NCBI GenBank assembly: GCA_006503475.1
Contig: RSEH01000036.1
Coordinates: 1 to 64,000, forward strand
Length of the DNA: 64,000 bases
Source: Stentor roeselii
Lineage: Eukaryota > Ciliophora > Heterotrichea > Heterotrichida > Stentoridae
Direction: 5' to 3'
The notes beneath the pieces are model-generated. The model was not told the origin of the DNA, searched no databases, and saw only the letters and a program-made list of their open reading frames with translations. Shown piece by piece: positions 38,241-47,171 of the stretch (within the stretch, counting starts at the first letter, position 1; each line of letters opens with the position of its first letter). Position numbers and translations under genes: made by a program.

Positions 38241-39251
38241 TTAGCTGGATGTATCAAAACAAGCTGCTATCAAATAAGCAAAGAGACCGATTATGTCAAC
38301 GTAGAGGATTAGTGACCCGATAATGTAATCGTCTAGTTCTATTTCTTTATATCGCCCGCCAGCGATCAGCTGAGTGTCGAAGACAATGAAAATCGAGTAG
38401 AAGAGAATGAAGATCTCACAGATTATCAAGTTCACATAAAACTTACTGAAGAATATCAAAAGAATTAAGAAAATCACCAGACTTGTTGTACATGATACTA
38501 AAATACCTCCAATTGTTGTGAAATCATTTTTTGACAAACAAGCATAAATCATTAAACTCACTGCAACACTTAGAGTTATCAATGCAGCGAAAGTAACTAT
38601 CAGAGGATTGTAAAAGGCGCATATGTAAGCAACGATATAAGACTGAAATAAAGTGAACATAAAAAGTGCTGCATAATTGTAAGGCACTTTTCTTGCTAAT
38701 TTTTTGAATGATAAGATGCAGATTATTAGAATGAGCAGTAATACAGAGACTAATATTACTACAGGATTGGCTTTCTTGATACCTTTCTGCAGTGAAGGAT
38801 ATGCGAATGTCACTCCTGTGAACAGTGAGGTGATCAGAAGCTGGATACTGAGCAGGGTGTAGACTTTGATGATGAAACCACTTCTGTCATTTTTTAACCT
38901 TGCTCTTATTGAAACAGTTGAAAGTCGCCTGGTTTCCAGTGAGTCAGCTGCTGTATTAAGTGAATTTCTGAAAGTAATATCTTTTGGTTCACCATTTTCA
39001 ACATTTTTTTCATGTGGTTGAAGGATTTGGTTAACTTTTTCGCTTTTTTTCTTCTTTTTAGGAGGCAGGAAGACAGACCTGTCTGACTGGTCTTGGTCAT
39101 CCTTAACTCTTTGAAGGTTATTAGAAACAGATTTTGATGATTTACTATTCAAGGCCAAAGTCCCCTTGAAGTGCTTAGAGTTGTTCTGAATCGATTTACT
39201 ATGATAGCTGAGATTCTCAGCTTTCTTAGTCACAAGATCTTGTTCAGACAT
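38241..39251 (-). CDS. TMBIM/Lifeguard (Bax inhibitor-1-like) membrane protein
   Basis: A cytosolic, basic N terminus of about 110 residues leads into seven hydrophobic helices, beginning with IIKVYTLLSIQLLITSLFTG and ending with IIGSLILYVDIIGLFAYLI. The signature of the Lifeguard branch is present: FDTQLIAGGRYKEIELDDYI, with the acidic loop before the last helix. TMBIM proteins leak or exchange Ca2+ from ER and Golgi stores and modulate stress responses. I chose ATG 39251 (MSEQDLVTKK), giving 336 residues; the frame is open further upstream from a TTG, and an ATG at 39290 adds 13 unremarkable residues. Confidence 0.9.
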   Translation of the reverse strand: MSEQDLVTKKAENLSYHSKSIQNNSKHFKGTLALNSKSSKSVSNNLQRVKDDQDQSDRSVFLPPKKKKKSEKVNQILQPHEKNVENGEPKDITFRNSLNTAADSLETRRLSTVSIRARLKNDRSGFIIKVYTLLSIQLLITSLFTGVTFAYPSLQKGIKKANPVVILVSVLLLILIICILSFKKLARKVPYNYAALFMFTLFQSYIVAYICAFYNPLIVTFAALITLSVAVSLMIYACLSKNDFTTIGGILVSCTTSLVIFLILLIFFSKFYVNLIICEIFILFYSIFIVFDTQLIAGGRYKEIELDDYIIGSLILYVDIIGLFAYLIAACFDTSS

Positions 39252-39554
39252 ATCAATTATTATTGTTCGAAATCTATCATTCAATATCATTCTGTTAATA
39301 TGTTCGTTTATCAAATATAGAATTAACCATAGTCTTTTTTTACTCGGTTAATATATTCGTTTTTTATTATATAAATGATAACCTATTCGTTTTTCAACAG
39401 CAAATATTATTTTTGTATAATAAATTTATCATAGTTTAATGTTTTAAGTATCCGTTTTCTATATTATTAACTAATCTCAACCGAATTCACAAAAAAACTC
39501 AAAAAAATCTTTCCCTTATTCTCAATGTGTCAAATCTAAACCCTAATAAAAACA

Positions 39555-41027
39555 ATGTCATTTCAAAACTACTTAAAACCTGCTCGTGAAGTCCTCAAAC
39601 GTTTCGACATCTACGAAGACCTTTACTACGACGAGGGGTACTCTATAAGCAAGGCGAGTTTAAAATCGAACATTTCTTTGCACTACCTTCTGATAATTGA
39701 AACTTTTGCCTCAAGCGCGGTCAACTTAGAACGTTTAAATGAATTGATTGCAGCCTTTGAAAACGAGATCATTTTGCTTGACTCTCTGTGGATTGACAGT
39801 GAAAGTCAAACCACGTTGATCCTGTCAGTCCCGCTTCCAGGCCATGCTGATTTGGATTACTTTTCCATAAGTTCTTCTAAAGATAATTCATTTTCAGAAC
39901 TTTTGAACCTGCTTCAACGTCTGCATTCCTTGAAAATCGCTTATCTTGAGCTCAGCCCAAATAAACTCTTGGTGAAAAACAGTCAACTCTTTCTCTTTCC
40001 ATTCAGAATCACAGGAAATCTTGAATCTGACTATGCAGCTCCTGAGGTCTTAGCTGGGAGTACTGATTTTTCAATAGCTTCAGATGTCTGGTCACTCGGA
40101 TGCATTTTCGCAGATCTTTTCATAAGTCTTACACCTTTATTCGAAGCAGTGACCAGTTACGAAAGACTTTTAAAGATGTTCGAAATTCTGGGCATTCCCG
40201 AATGGAGAAGTGTAGAAAAATACCTCACCTGGGAAACTTTCAAAGGACTAAAAATGCTCTGCGGTAATTCTTTACGCGAAACAGTATTCAAAACTGCAAA
40301 ACCAGTTATTTTTAAAATGCTTGAATTCGACCCTCATCGAAGATCAACTGTCCAAGATCTAATCTCAAAGAACTGGGCAGAAGAGGACTCAAAAGACTTC
40401 AGCAAAATCTCTGAAGGTCCAAAAGTTTGGCTTCAAACAAAGGAAATCGACAATTATTTAAACATTGAACTTCTCTGTCTAAAAGGACTGAATCTTGGAG
40501 GTGCTCAAGAAAATCTGGTAGTTTGTCTTGGTTATGAACTTCTTCTTAACACCCAAGTTCACGCGATTTCTGATAACTTTGACATTTGCCCTAAAATTGA
40601 TTTAGGATTTAAGCAGAATTTTGGAATAAACTCTGAATTATTCAAAGCAAAATACAGACATACTCCAATTATCATCAATGTTTATAAGTCTATCAAATGC
40701 TCTGCCAGGAAGTCGAAGGAAGTTTTGATTGGATCTGCTGAGGTTTTCATTGGTTTGCTTTTCTCGAATTCAAGTCAACATCGGAATGATAATTCAGTTT
40801 ATGGGTGGTATAATGTTATGAACGGTAGTTACATTGTTGGGCAGATACTCGTTGAAATAAATACTCAAAATCCTTTTGGATCTACGTCAGTCGAAGCACT
40901 TTACACAAGTGAAGAAAGTGTTGAAGCGAAATGTGAAAGTATTCGAGATATCAAAGACGACCTTACAAGACTTAACACCCAGTTAACCAGATGGGGAGTT
41001 GAAAGTGAGACTACTTCAAAAGCGTAA
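39555..41027 (+). CDS. CMGC-like pseudokinase with C2-like domain
   Basis: The 490-residue protein has a degenerate kinase domain at about 20-290. The C-lobe is well kept (DYAAPEVLAGSTDFSIASDV, WSLGCIFADLF, ILGIPEWRSVEKYL, KMLEFDPHRRSTVQDL) and is CMGC/MAPK-like. The N-lobe has no VAIK lysine, the catalytic loop reads AYLELSPNKLLV instead of HRDxKPxNLLV, and DFG is replaced by FPF. Catalysis is therefore unlikely. Residues 300-450 look like a C2 beta sandwich (IELLCLKGLNLGGAQENLVV, INVYKSIKC, VLIGSAEVFIGLL, GWYNVMNG), which could bind lipid or Ca2+. It is probably a membrane-recruited scaffold. Confidence 0.8.
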   Translation: MSFQNYLKPAREVLKRFDIYEDLYYDEGYSISKASLKSNISLHYLLIIETFASSAVNLERLNELIAAFENEIILLDSLWIDSESQTTLILSVPLPGHADLDYFSISSSKDNSFSELLNLLQRLHSLKIAYLELSPNKLLVKNSQLFLFPFRITGNLESDYAAPEVLAGSTDFSIASDVWSLGCIFADLFISLTPLFEAVTSYERLLKMFEILGIPEWRSVEKYLTWETFKGLKMLCGNSLRETVFKTAKPVIFKMLEFDPHRRSTVQDLISKNWAEEDSKDFSKISEGPKVWLQTKEIDNYLNIELLCLKGLNLGGAQENLVVCLGYELLLNTQVHAISDNFDICPKIDLGFKQNFGINSELFKAKYRHTPIIINVYKSIKCSARKSKEVLIGSAEVFIGLLFSNSSQHRNDNSVYGWYNVMNGSYIVGQILVEINTQNPFGSTSVEALYTSEESVEAKCESIRDIKDDLTRLNTQLTRWGVESETTSKA

Positions 41028-41113
41028 CTTTTACTTAGAAATGATGATTTCGCAGAAACTCTTAAACAACTTCGTCAAATGTTGTTAAGTTAATTCTATC
41101 CATTTATTCAAAA

Positions 41114-41587
41114 CTAGTCTTTAATACCTCGCCTTATTAAAGAGTTGTGCGGTTTGACTTTTTCGTAGTAATAGTCTTTCATCACTTTTCTCTTGTCTAA
41201 TGGCGTCAGATGTCTTCTTGAAAAAGACTTTTTAGATGAAAAACTTTTATTTGATTCTGATTTTCGGGTCAAGACTTGATTTGAGGTCTCATCTGATGGT
41301 AAGTTTTCAGCATCTAATTCAAAAACAGTCTTAATCCGTGGTTGTAACTTTTTTAGTCTAACTTCTGAAAGGTTATCTTGTCTGGGAAGACTGGCCCGGC
41401 TTTCAAGTTTAATGAATAACTTATTCACTTTTTTTTTAACATACTCTTTATACAAAGGCCAGTTTTGCTGATTTTGAAAGGAAGTGAAAGTCAAGTTTGA
41501 CTGAGGTTTTGCAAGAATTTCCAAGATTCGATTTGTGGACTGATTGATTTTTTCTAAATGTTTATTGACAGGTCCCGTTAATTTCAT
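41114..41587 (-). CDS. Hypothetical basic protein
   Basis: A 157-residue, strongly basic protein (for example LYKEYVKKKVNKLFIKLESR and SKKSFSRRHLTPLDKRKVMK), mostly disordered apart from one amphipathic helix around residues 50-70. There is no known domain, membrane segment or targeting signal. It is convergent with the pseudokinase gene (86 nt between stops) and divergent from the coiled-coil gene at 41700. The open frame and codon use support a real gene; the function is unknown. Confidence 0.6.
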   Translation of the reverse strand: MKLTGPVNKHLEKINQSTNRILEILAKPQSNLTFTSFQNQQNWPLYKEYVKKKVNKLFIKLESRASLPRQDNLSEVRLKKLQPRIKTVFELDAENLPSDETSNQVLTRKSESNKSFSSKKSFSRRHLTPLDKRKVMKDYYYEKVKPHNSLIRRGIKD

Positions 41588-41699
41588 ATTAATAATTCAT
41601 ATTAATAACTCAATCATTATTACCTAAAATCTTGATAGTTCCTCACCTCTTCCTAATAAACCCCGATTATCCCTCCGAAATTTCTCCAATATAATAATA

Positions 41700-44117
41700 A
41701 TGAAACTCCTTAAACAAAAAGGAAACCTCTCCTTAAAACCCCTAATCTCCCGTCCTCAAGTCCTACCCGACCAGTCACTATCAACCAGCAACCTAAATTC
41801 AAACGATTTCAGAAAATTAAGTCCAGAGTTAAGTTCACCAATGACCCCAAAGCAAGAGCCTCTAAAACTCTTCAACTATTTAAGCCACGAGCCTTTTCTA
41901 AGCCTGTCTCCAAATCACGATTCAAGCAAATCTCGACCGACAAGGAAATCTCCTCCGATTGACCCTCATCAGCCGAAGTCCGGTCACAATAAACTCATTC
42001 CTGGCCAAAGCTCAAACGTTGAACAACTTGAAACCTGGCTGGAGAAAATGAAAGAAACTCATCTTCCTGAACTTGAGTCCATCATCAGGAAAAACCTCGT
42101 CCCTCGTTCAGATATTACGAAAAAAGTAGAAGATATTTTTTCCATCGCTTTAAATGAAATTGTGAAACAAGTCACTGCTCAAAATCGTCTTCGGGGAGAA
42201 TTACTTGAAAAGGTGTTGAATACTTTAAGGTATGTGTGGAGCAAGTACCCTCAACACCTGAATTTTCTGTTGGAAAAGGAAAAAGACTTTTTTGAAAAGA
42301 GCTTTCAAGAGATTGAGGTTAAATATCAGACGAAAATTGAGAAACATAAGCAAAGGTCTCGAGTTTTTCAAATTAAAATGAAAAAATTAGAAGATGAAAA
42401 AGATATGCTTGTAAAAGAACTGGTTATTCTTCGGAAAAGCGCGAGTGATTACCGCAGTGAAGTGAGTCAGCTGGTTCAAAACAGCGTAAAAACAACAGTT
42501 TCAGTCGCTGTGCAAGTGAAAGACCCGGACGAACGGCTTACGAAAACGATCCAAAAGTCGATCACTAGATACAACTCAATGAAAGAATGCAATTCAATGA
42601 AAGAATACAATTCAATCAAAGAATTTAACTCAATAAAAGAATGCAACTCAATAAAAGAATTCAACTCAATAAAAAAATTCAACTCAAAAATCCAACCCGT
42701 CCTCAAGTCCTTCAAAGAAACTTCCAGAATTGAGTCAAAACTCATAACTCAAGAAAAACTCTTGGAAGAAATCTTGAAAACCCTTACGAATGCTGAACTT
42801 TCACCTGAAGTCGACTTAGATACCCTTGTCGAGACTGTTTTTCGACAATCTTCTAATATTTTAGATTGGCTTTCTGGATTTCGACTAGGAATCAACTTGG
42901 CTGGAAAAGGGTCTGTCAAGTCTAAAAGTTTAAAAGTGAAGGATTTCAATGAAAAGCTGGAAATTTCAACAATCACGAATAAGTCAGGTAAAGTCAGGTC
43001 CCCTCGGAATGAATCATCAGAGAACGTCTCAGCTGAAGTGATTTTAAAAGGAATTCTTTCTTTAAAAGAAGAAATGCTTTCGACTTATTCAAAAAATACT
43101 TCAAAGAAAATCCTGAAAAACGTGATGAAATCAATTTACAATAGTTTCGGAAAGAAGTTTTCAAAAGACTTTTCAATGATTGACCTGGTATTTCAAGAGT
43201 TGAACAACAGGTATAATATACGAAAAATCGCTGAGAGGAAGTTGAAGGAGTTGATTGTAGGATGTATGATGAATGCTTCAGAGTCTATAAGGATTCGCAT
43301 GTTTGCCGGCGCACTGGGGTGCGCCGGTTATTTAAAGGGCAGGGACTTTTCATTGGAAGGTACAGTGATATACGTGAAGCTCTATGAAAGTATGGCTTTC
43401 AGTAAAACAGGGATCGTTCTTGACTCTGCAGACCCTCTTTCAGTCGAGTTTTACCCCTTGTCTCGTGCAAATGAAACCATGAAGACCTTATTTTCCCGAC
43501 TTTTTCCTTTCGACCTGCTCAACTCTCTTTTCCTCTCAGTTAAAAAACACAGTGAAGTCGATCCTAGTCATATTAACAAAGAAGGAGTCGTCAAACTTGA
43601 CTGTTTTGTTGACACTTGTCTTGTTTTCTATGAAGACTTCCGAATTTCTATTAAAAAAGGAGTCGCTTTCGCTGTGAAAAGCATTACAGACCTCAACTAC
43701 CTCAATAAAGGAGAAGTTAATGTCTTGTTTAAACATCTGGCTTATGATAAAAAGGAAATTTTTAGAGAATTGTTTGAAAAAAATGATGAAATCGACTTGG
43801 AACTCTTTGAACAGTTCTGCATTAATAATGGAGTACTTTCTGAAGATGATGTCATGAAATTTTTCGCGAATTGTGAAAAAGACTGGAAAAAAATGGAATT
43901 TGATGTTAAACAATTAGAAAAAGAATTAACAGAAGAAAGGTTTGAATCTTGTAAAGGGCTTAGTTTTGATGAGGTTAAGGGAAAGTTAGAAGATTTGCAG
44001 ATAGTCATTCGGGGAAAACGACATGAAAGAGCTTTTTACATGTGGCATCTGATTAAAAAGGAGATGAACGACTTGAAAACCACGAATCAAATCATTGTTA
44101 ATAATAAATTATTATGA
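41700..44117 (+). CDS. Large coiled-coil protein with internal hexapeptide repeats
   Basis: An 805-residue protein. Residues 1-110 are Ser/Pro/Lys-rich and disordered. Residues 110-270 are helical with a coiled coil (KIEKHKQRSRVFQIKMKKLE). Residues about 291-330 are seven tandem hexapeptides of the NSIKEF type. The C-terminal half is globular and helical, with segments resembling degenerate EF-hands (SHINKEGVVKLDCFVDTCLV, EIDLELFEQFCINNGVLSED). There is no enzyme motif or membrane helix. The TGA stop overlaps the ATG of the kinase gene at 44114. A fusion through a normal intron is excluded because the frames differ by two, which neither a 15- nor a 16-nt intron can bridge. Confidence 0.82.
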   Translation: MKLLKQKGNLSLKPLISRPQVLPDQSLSTSNLNSNDFRKLSPELSSPMTPKQEPLKLFNYLSHEPFLSLSPNHDSSKSRPTRKSPPIDPHQPKSGHNKLIPGQSSNVEQLETWLEKMKETHLPELESIIRKNLVPRSDITKKVEDIFSIALNEIVKQVTAQNRLRGELLEKVLNTLRYVWSKYPQHLNFLLEKEKDFFEKSFQEIEVKYQTKIEKHKQRSRVFQIKMKKLEDEKDMLVKELVILRKSASDYRSEVSQLVQNSVKTTVSVAVQVKDPDERLTKTIQKSITRYNSMKECNSMKEYNSIKEFNSIKECNSIKEFNSIKKFNSKIQPVLKSFKETSRIESKLITQEKLLEEILKTLTNAELSPEVDLDTLVETVFRQSSNILDWLSGFRLGINLAGKGSVKSKSLKVKDFNEKLEISTITNKSGKVRSPRNESSENVSAEVILKGILSLKEEMLSTYSKNTSKKILKNVMKSIYNSFGKKFSKDFSMIDLVFQELNNRYNIRKIAERKLKELIVGCMMNASESIRIRMFAGALGCAGYLKGRDFSLEGTVIYVKLYESMAFSKTGIVLDSADPLSVEFYPLSRANETMKTLFSRLFPFDLLNSLFLSVKKHSEVDPSHINKEGVVKLDCFVDTCLVFYEDFRISIKKGVAFAVKSITDLNYLNKGEVNVLFKHLAYDKKEIFRELFEKNDEIDLELFEQFCINNGVLSEDDVMKFFANCEKDWKKMEFDVKQLEKELTEERFESCKGLSFDEVKGKLEDLQIVIRGKRHERAFYMWHLIKKEMNDLKTTNQIIVNNKLL
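42572..42690 (+). repeat. Seven 18-bp tandem repeats (hexapeptide NSIKEF)
   Basis: In-frame copies of an 18-base unit (AACTCAATAAAAGAATTC type) encode NSMKEC, NSMKEY, NSIKEF, NSIKEC, NSIKEF, NSIKKF and a final NSK. The period is exact and the variation is mostly at the last residue (C, Y or F), which points to recent slippage or unequal exchange. Confidence 0.9.
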
Positions 44118-45736
44118 ACTGGAAAGCAAGTAACTTTAACTACTTTAAACATCTTTATGCTGAAAGTAAATCCACTCATCCAGTCAGAGTGAAAAGAGGA
44201 GAAGTCACGTTCCAAGGAAGGGTTATTGACTTAGTGGTAAAGGAATACGAAAAGACCTGCCTTGATAACCATGAAAACGAGATCGAAACAATGAAGTTCA
44301 TATCAAACAAACATCACACTTTCATCCAGTATTACGACTCCTTCACTGAAAACGACTCAGTCTTCATCCTGATGGAATTCTGGGAAAAAGGACTAAACCA
44401 CTTCATGACTTCTCTCAGTAAACATCCGAATTCAGTGACAGAAGAAGACCTTCATTCAATAGTGAACTCTTTAATAGACGGCTTTTCTTATCTGGAATCT
44501 CTTTCAATCTACCACCACGACATAAAGCCTCAAAACATCCTGATCAACCAGACCCTTCAAGTGAAAATCATTGACTTCAACCTCGCGATTCGTCTATCAA
44601 AACCAGAAGAAAAAGGAAAAAAATCTAAATATCCTTCATCAGGCACCCGGAAGTTCATGAGTCCTGAAGTTCTTCAATTACATGTCACGGGTCAGAAAGA
44701 AGGACTTTACAACTTAGGTCTTTCTGATGTTTATTCTTTAGGACTTGTTTTTCTCATCTTACTTGCAAAGATCAACCCGGAAAATCTTCCAAATTTGCAA
44801 AACTTGGAAGTACTTTCTAACAACTTGAGGAAAATCAATGACAAGTTTTATTATGATTTGGTTAAAAATATGCTTGAACAGAATCCTGATGATCGGAAGA
44901 CTTTTAAAGAACTTCGAGAGATGATTGACTTGAAAATATTTTATTTGCCTCTTGGATTTTTGTGTGATTTTCAGGAATTTAAAAATGTTCAGTCTTGTAG
45001 GATGATTAAGGAAGGATTTTACTCTTATTATCCTTCTTTTCACCAGGGAATGGCTCAGGTATTGTTTTTTGCAGAGGGTCTTTATGAGCAAGGACTTCGA
45101 TGTGCGAATCTTATGTGTAAAGCTTGCAAAATCGCAGGAGATAGTTGGTTTCATGCAGCTTTTGAGAAGGAAAGATGTATTTATATTGTGATTACGCCAA
45201 CAATGACATCTCTTCGACAGTTTATTAGGATGAAAAATCATGATGAAAGTCGATTTTCAATGGAGGAAATCTTTTATTATGTGAAAAAAATTGTTGATTA
45301 TTTGATTATGCTTTGGAATCAAGGAATCTTTCATTACGAAATCACTTCTGAGTCAATTTTGATTACTTCTTCTGGAGTTATTTTAGTGGGTTACAGCCTC
45401 CCTCTTGGTGTTAGAGTGAAAAAATCATCAGATTCTCTGAAAGAAGCTCAAAAGTCTCCTTACATCGCTCCAGAGTTGTTGATGTGTTTAGAAAACCAGG
45501 ATTTTAGTTTTTATGATTATGAAAAAGCTGAGGTTTACAGTTTAGGAATAGTTTTATATGAAATGTATTCACTGTTGCCACCAGATTCAATTAAAATTAA
45601 CAGGAAGTCAGTTATGACGAATTTGATACTGAGTAGGTTTAATGACTCGTTGAGCCCTTATCTAAGGCAAATGCTAGACCCAGACCCTTGCAATCGAATT
45701 TCGATATCTGAGCTTCACAGATATTTGAATCATTAA
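44114..45736 (+). CDS. Tandem protein kinase-pseudokinase
   Basis: The 540-residue protein holds two kinase folds and little else. Domain 1 (about 15-275) keeps the beta-3 lysine (VVKEYE, K43), a catalytic loop HHDIKPQNIL (HRD changed to HHD, D136 and N141 kept), IIDFNLA (DFG changed to DFN, D154 kept) and MSPEVL, so it may be active. Domain 2 (about 280-540) has IFHYEITSESILIT at the catalytic loop, VGYSLP at DFG and SPYIAPELL, YSLGIVLYEMYSLL and LDPDPCNRISISEL in the C-lobe; it lacks both catalytic aspartates. A catalytic domain followed by a pseudokinase is the reverse of the JAK order. The start ATG overlaps the upstream stop (ATGA); the next ATG would delete the N-lobe. Confidence 0.85.
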   Translation: MNWKASNFNYFKHLYAESKSTHPVRVKRGEVTFQGRVIDLVVKEYEKTCLDNHENEIETMKFISNKHHTFIQYYDSFTENDSVFILMEFWEKGLNHFMTSLSKHPNSVTEEDLHSIVNSLIDGFSYLESLSIYHHDIKPQNILINQTLQVKIIDFNLAIRLSKPEEKGKKSKYPSSGTRKFMSPEVLQLHVTGQKEGLYNLGLSDVYSLGLVFLILLAKINPENLPNLQNLEVLSNNLRKINDKFYYDLVKNMLEQNPDDRKTFKELREMIDLKIFYLPLGFLCDFQEFKNVQSCRMIKEGFYSYYPSFHQGMAQVLFFAEGLYEQGLRCANLMCKACKIAGDSWFHAAFEKERCIYIVITPTMTSLRQFIRMKNHDESRFSMEEIFYYVKKIVDYLIMLWNQGIFHYEITSESILITSSGVILVGYSLPLGVRVKKSSDSLKEAQKSPYIAPELLMCLENQDFSFYDYEKAEVYSLGIVLYEMYSLLPPDSIKINRKSVMTNLILSRFNDSLSPYLRQMLDPDPCNRISISELHRYLNH

Positions 45737-45917
45737 CTAATAATAAACTGTATTTAATAATGAATCTTAAAATCTTCAATGTTTGAAATATTTTTTAATT
45801 TTACTCATAAATTTTCCATGAAATATAATATTTTTAATACTGACAGTTTTAGTCAAATTCTCTTTTTAGAAAGTTGATAATTTCGTCATTTATTTATAAA
45901 AAATGATTGATTAACGA

Positions 45918-47144
45918 TTAGAAACGAGAGGAATAGTAATTTAAATGCTGCTTGATTAAACTTTTGTCATTTTCCTCGATTTGTCTGCCTAAAGGATGTT
46001 TTCCTGTAAAACCATCTTCAAGTATTTCACTCATCATTTCACTTGCTTTGAACAACATAAGTTCAACATTCCTTTGGTTCTTAGGATTTAAACTCCTACT
46101 AAAATCAACTCTAAACAAATCCTGATAACTCTTAACCCCAAGTTCCCTAATATCACTTTCATTCAAAAAAACAATCCTAAACACAGTTTCAAGATCAACA
46201 TCAGGAACCATTCTAGAAAACCCACATTCAGCAAGTCCATTTTTCGTAAATTTCTGAAAAAGTCTTATTTTCAATTTACTCATTGAAAGTCCTTCAGGAT
46301 TTTCCAGTTTATCCAAGACTTCCTTACTCATAAGTCCAAGTCTTTGACTGACTTCAGCCCATTGCGGAATATTTTCTAAAGGAAAGACGACTCGATGAAA
46401 AGGGTTATCTTTAGGAACGAACCCAAAGTTCAATAAGAACAAATAATTATTCATTTTTCCGTAATTCCTCGTCAATACCGAACCTGCAGGGATATCAGTG
46501 CTTGAAAAGACCCTAATGACTGCAGCTTCTCTCATAATTTCAGTGTTCGCATTGAAACTATGAGGAAATGAGTCATAAATCGGAACCACATGCATTGAAT
46601 TTCTTTCTTTAACTGCTGTGAGACTGATTAAATGATTAATCCAAAGAAATTCCTCGAATTTCACATTTGATAAAAGTTGCTTGTCCAAGTCGAACATCTT
46701 GTCAAACGTGTTTCGATAAAGCAAGAACTCTTCACCCATCATAGTCCGAAGAGGAATGCTGGAAGTGGACTCAGGGTCATTCCAGTATAAAGGAAGATTC
46801 ATGTTTGAATTAGGAAGTGACTCGACGAAATCATATAAAAGTGACCCTTTATTCCTCATTATTGCAGAAAGTTGGAAAAAGAGTCTTAAACGATTATCAA
46901 GTAATTCTTTTTCAGGGTTTATTTCTGTGATGTAGTCGATTATTCCACTCATGATTGAAGATTTCATCTGTTCAAGTTGATTCATCTTGTGTCCTGAGAT
47001 CCAAGTGTTTATTTCTAAAAGTTCTGTTCCTCTTGGTATGTCTGAAGATGTCTTTACTAAAGAGTCGAAGTAAAGATCAGGATAAGTCTTGAATGAAAGA
47101 GGAGCGTATTTCGTGAGTTGTGATAACTTTATTAAAGACTTCAT
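45918..47144 (-). CDS. SET-domain protein, SETD3/Rubisco-LSMT type
   Basis: The 408-residue protein has a split SET domain. PRGTELLEI is the first strand pair; a helical insert follows (LRLFFQLSAIMRNKGSLLYD, VESLPNSNMNLPLYW). Then come VVPIYDSFPHSFNANTEIM, corresponding to the D-x-x-N-H cofactor motif, and IPAGSVLTRNYGKMNNYLF, LLNFGFVPKDNP, corresponding to the YG-x-x-N-x-x-L-L-x-x-YGFV motif. A C-terminal helical Rubisco-LSMT substrate-binding region completes it. Homologues methylate Lys or His in non-histone proteins such as actin or ribosomal proteins. The NH pair of the first motif is changed to PHS, so activity needs proof. It is head-to-tail with the gene at 47172-48299 (27 nt). Confidence 0.82.
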   Translation of the reverse strand: MKSLIKLSQLTKYAPLSFKTYPDLYFDSLVKTSSDIPRGTELLEINTWISGHKMNQLEQMKSSIMSGIIDYITEINPEKELLDNRLRLFFQLSAIMRNKGSLLYDFVESLPNSNMNLPLYWNDPESTSSIPLRTMMGEEFLLYRNTFDKMFDLDKQLLSNVKFEEFLWINHLISLTAVKERNSMHVVPIYDSFPHSFNANTEIMREAAVIRVFSSTDIPAGSVLTRNYGKMNNYLFLLNFGFVPKDNPFHRVVFPLENIPQWAEVSQRLGLMSKEVLDKLENPEGLSMSKLKIRLFQKFTKNGLAECGFSRMVPDVDLETVFRIVFLNESDIRELGVKSYQDLFRVDFSRSLNPKNQRNVELMLFKASEMMSEILEDGFTGKHPLGRQIEENDKSLIKQHLNYYSSRF

Positions 47145-47171
47145 TTATAAAGTTTACTACTTATTACCATT

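Noticed and set aside
41700-45736. One fused gene running from the coiled-coil protein into the tandem kinase.
   Set aside because: The frames differ by two, which neither a 15- nor a 16-nt intron can correct, and no GT...AG window of a suitable size spans the stop.
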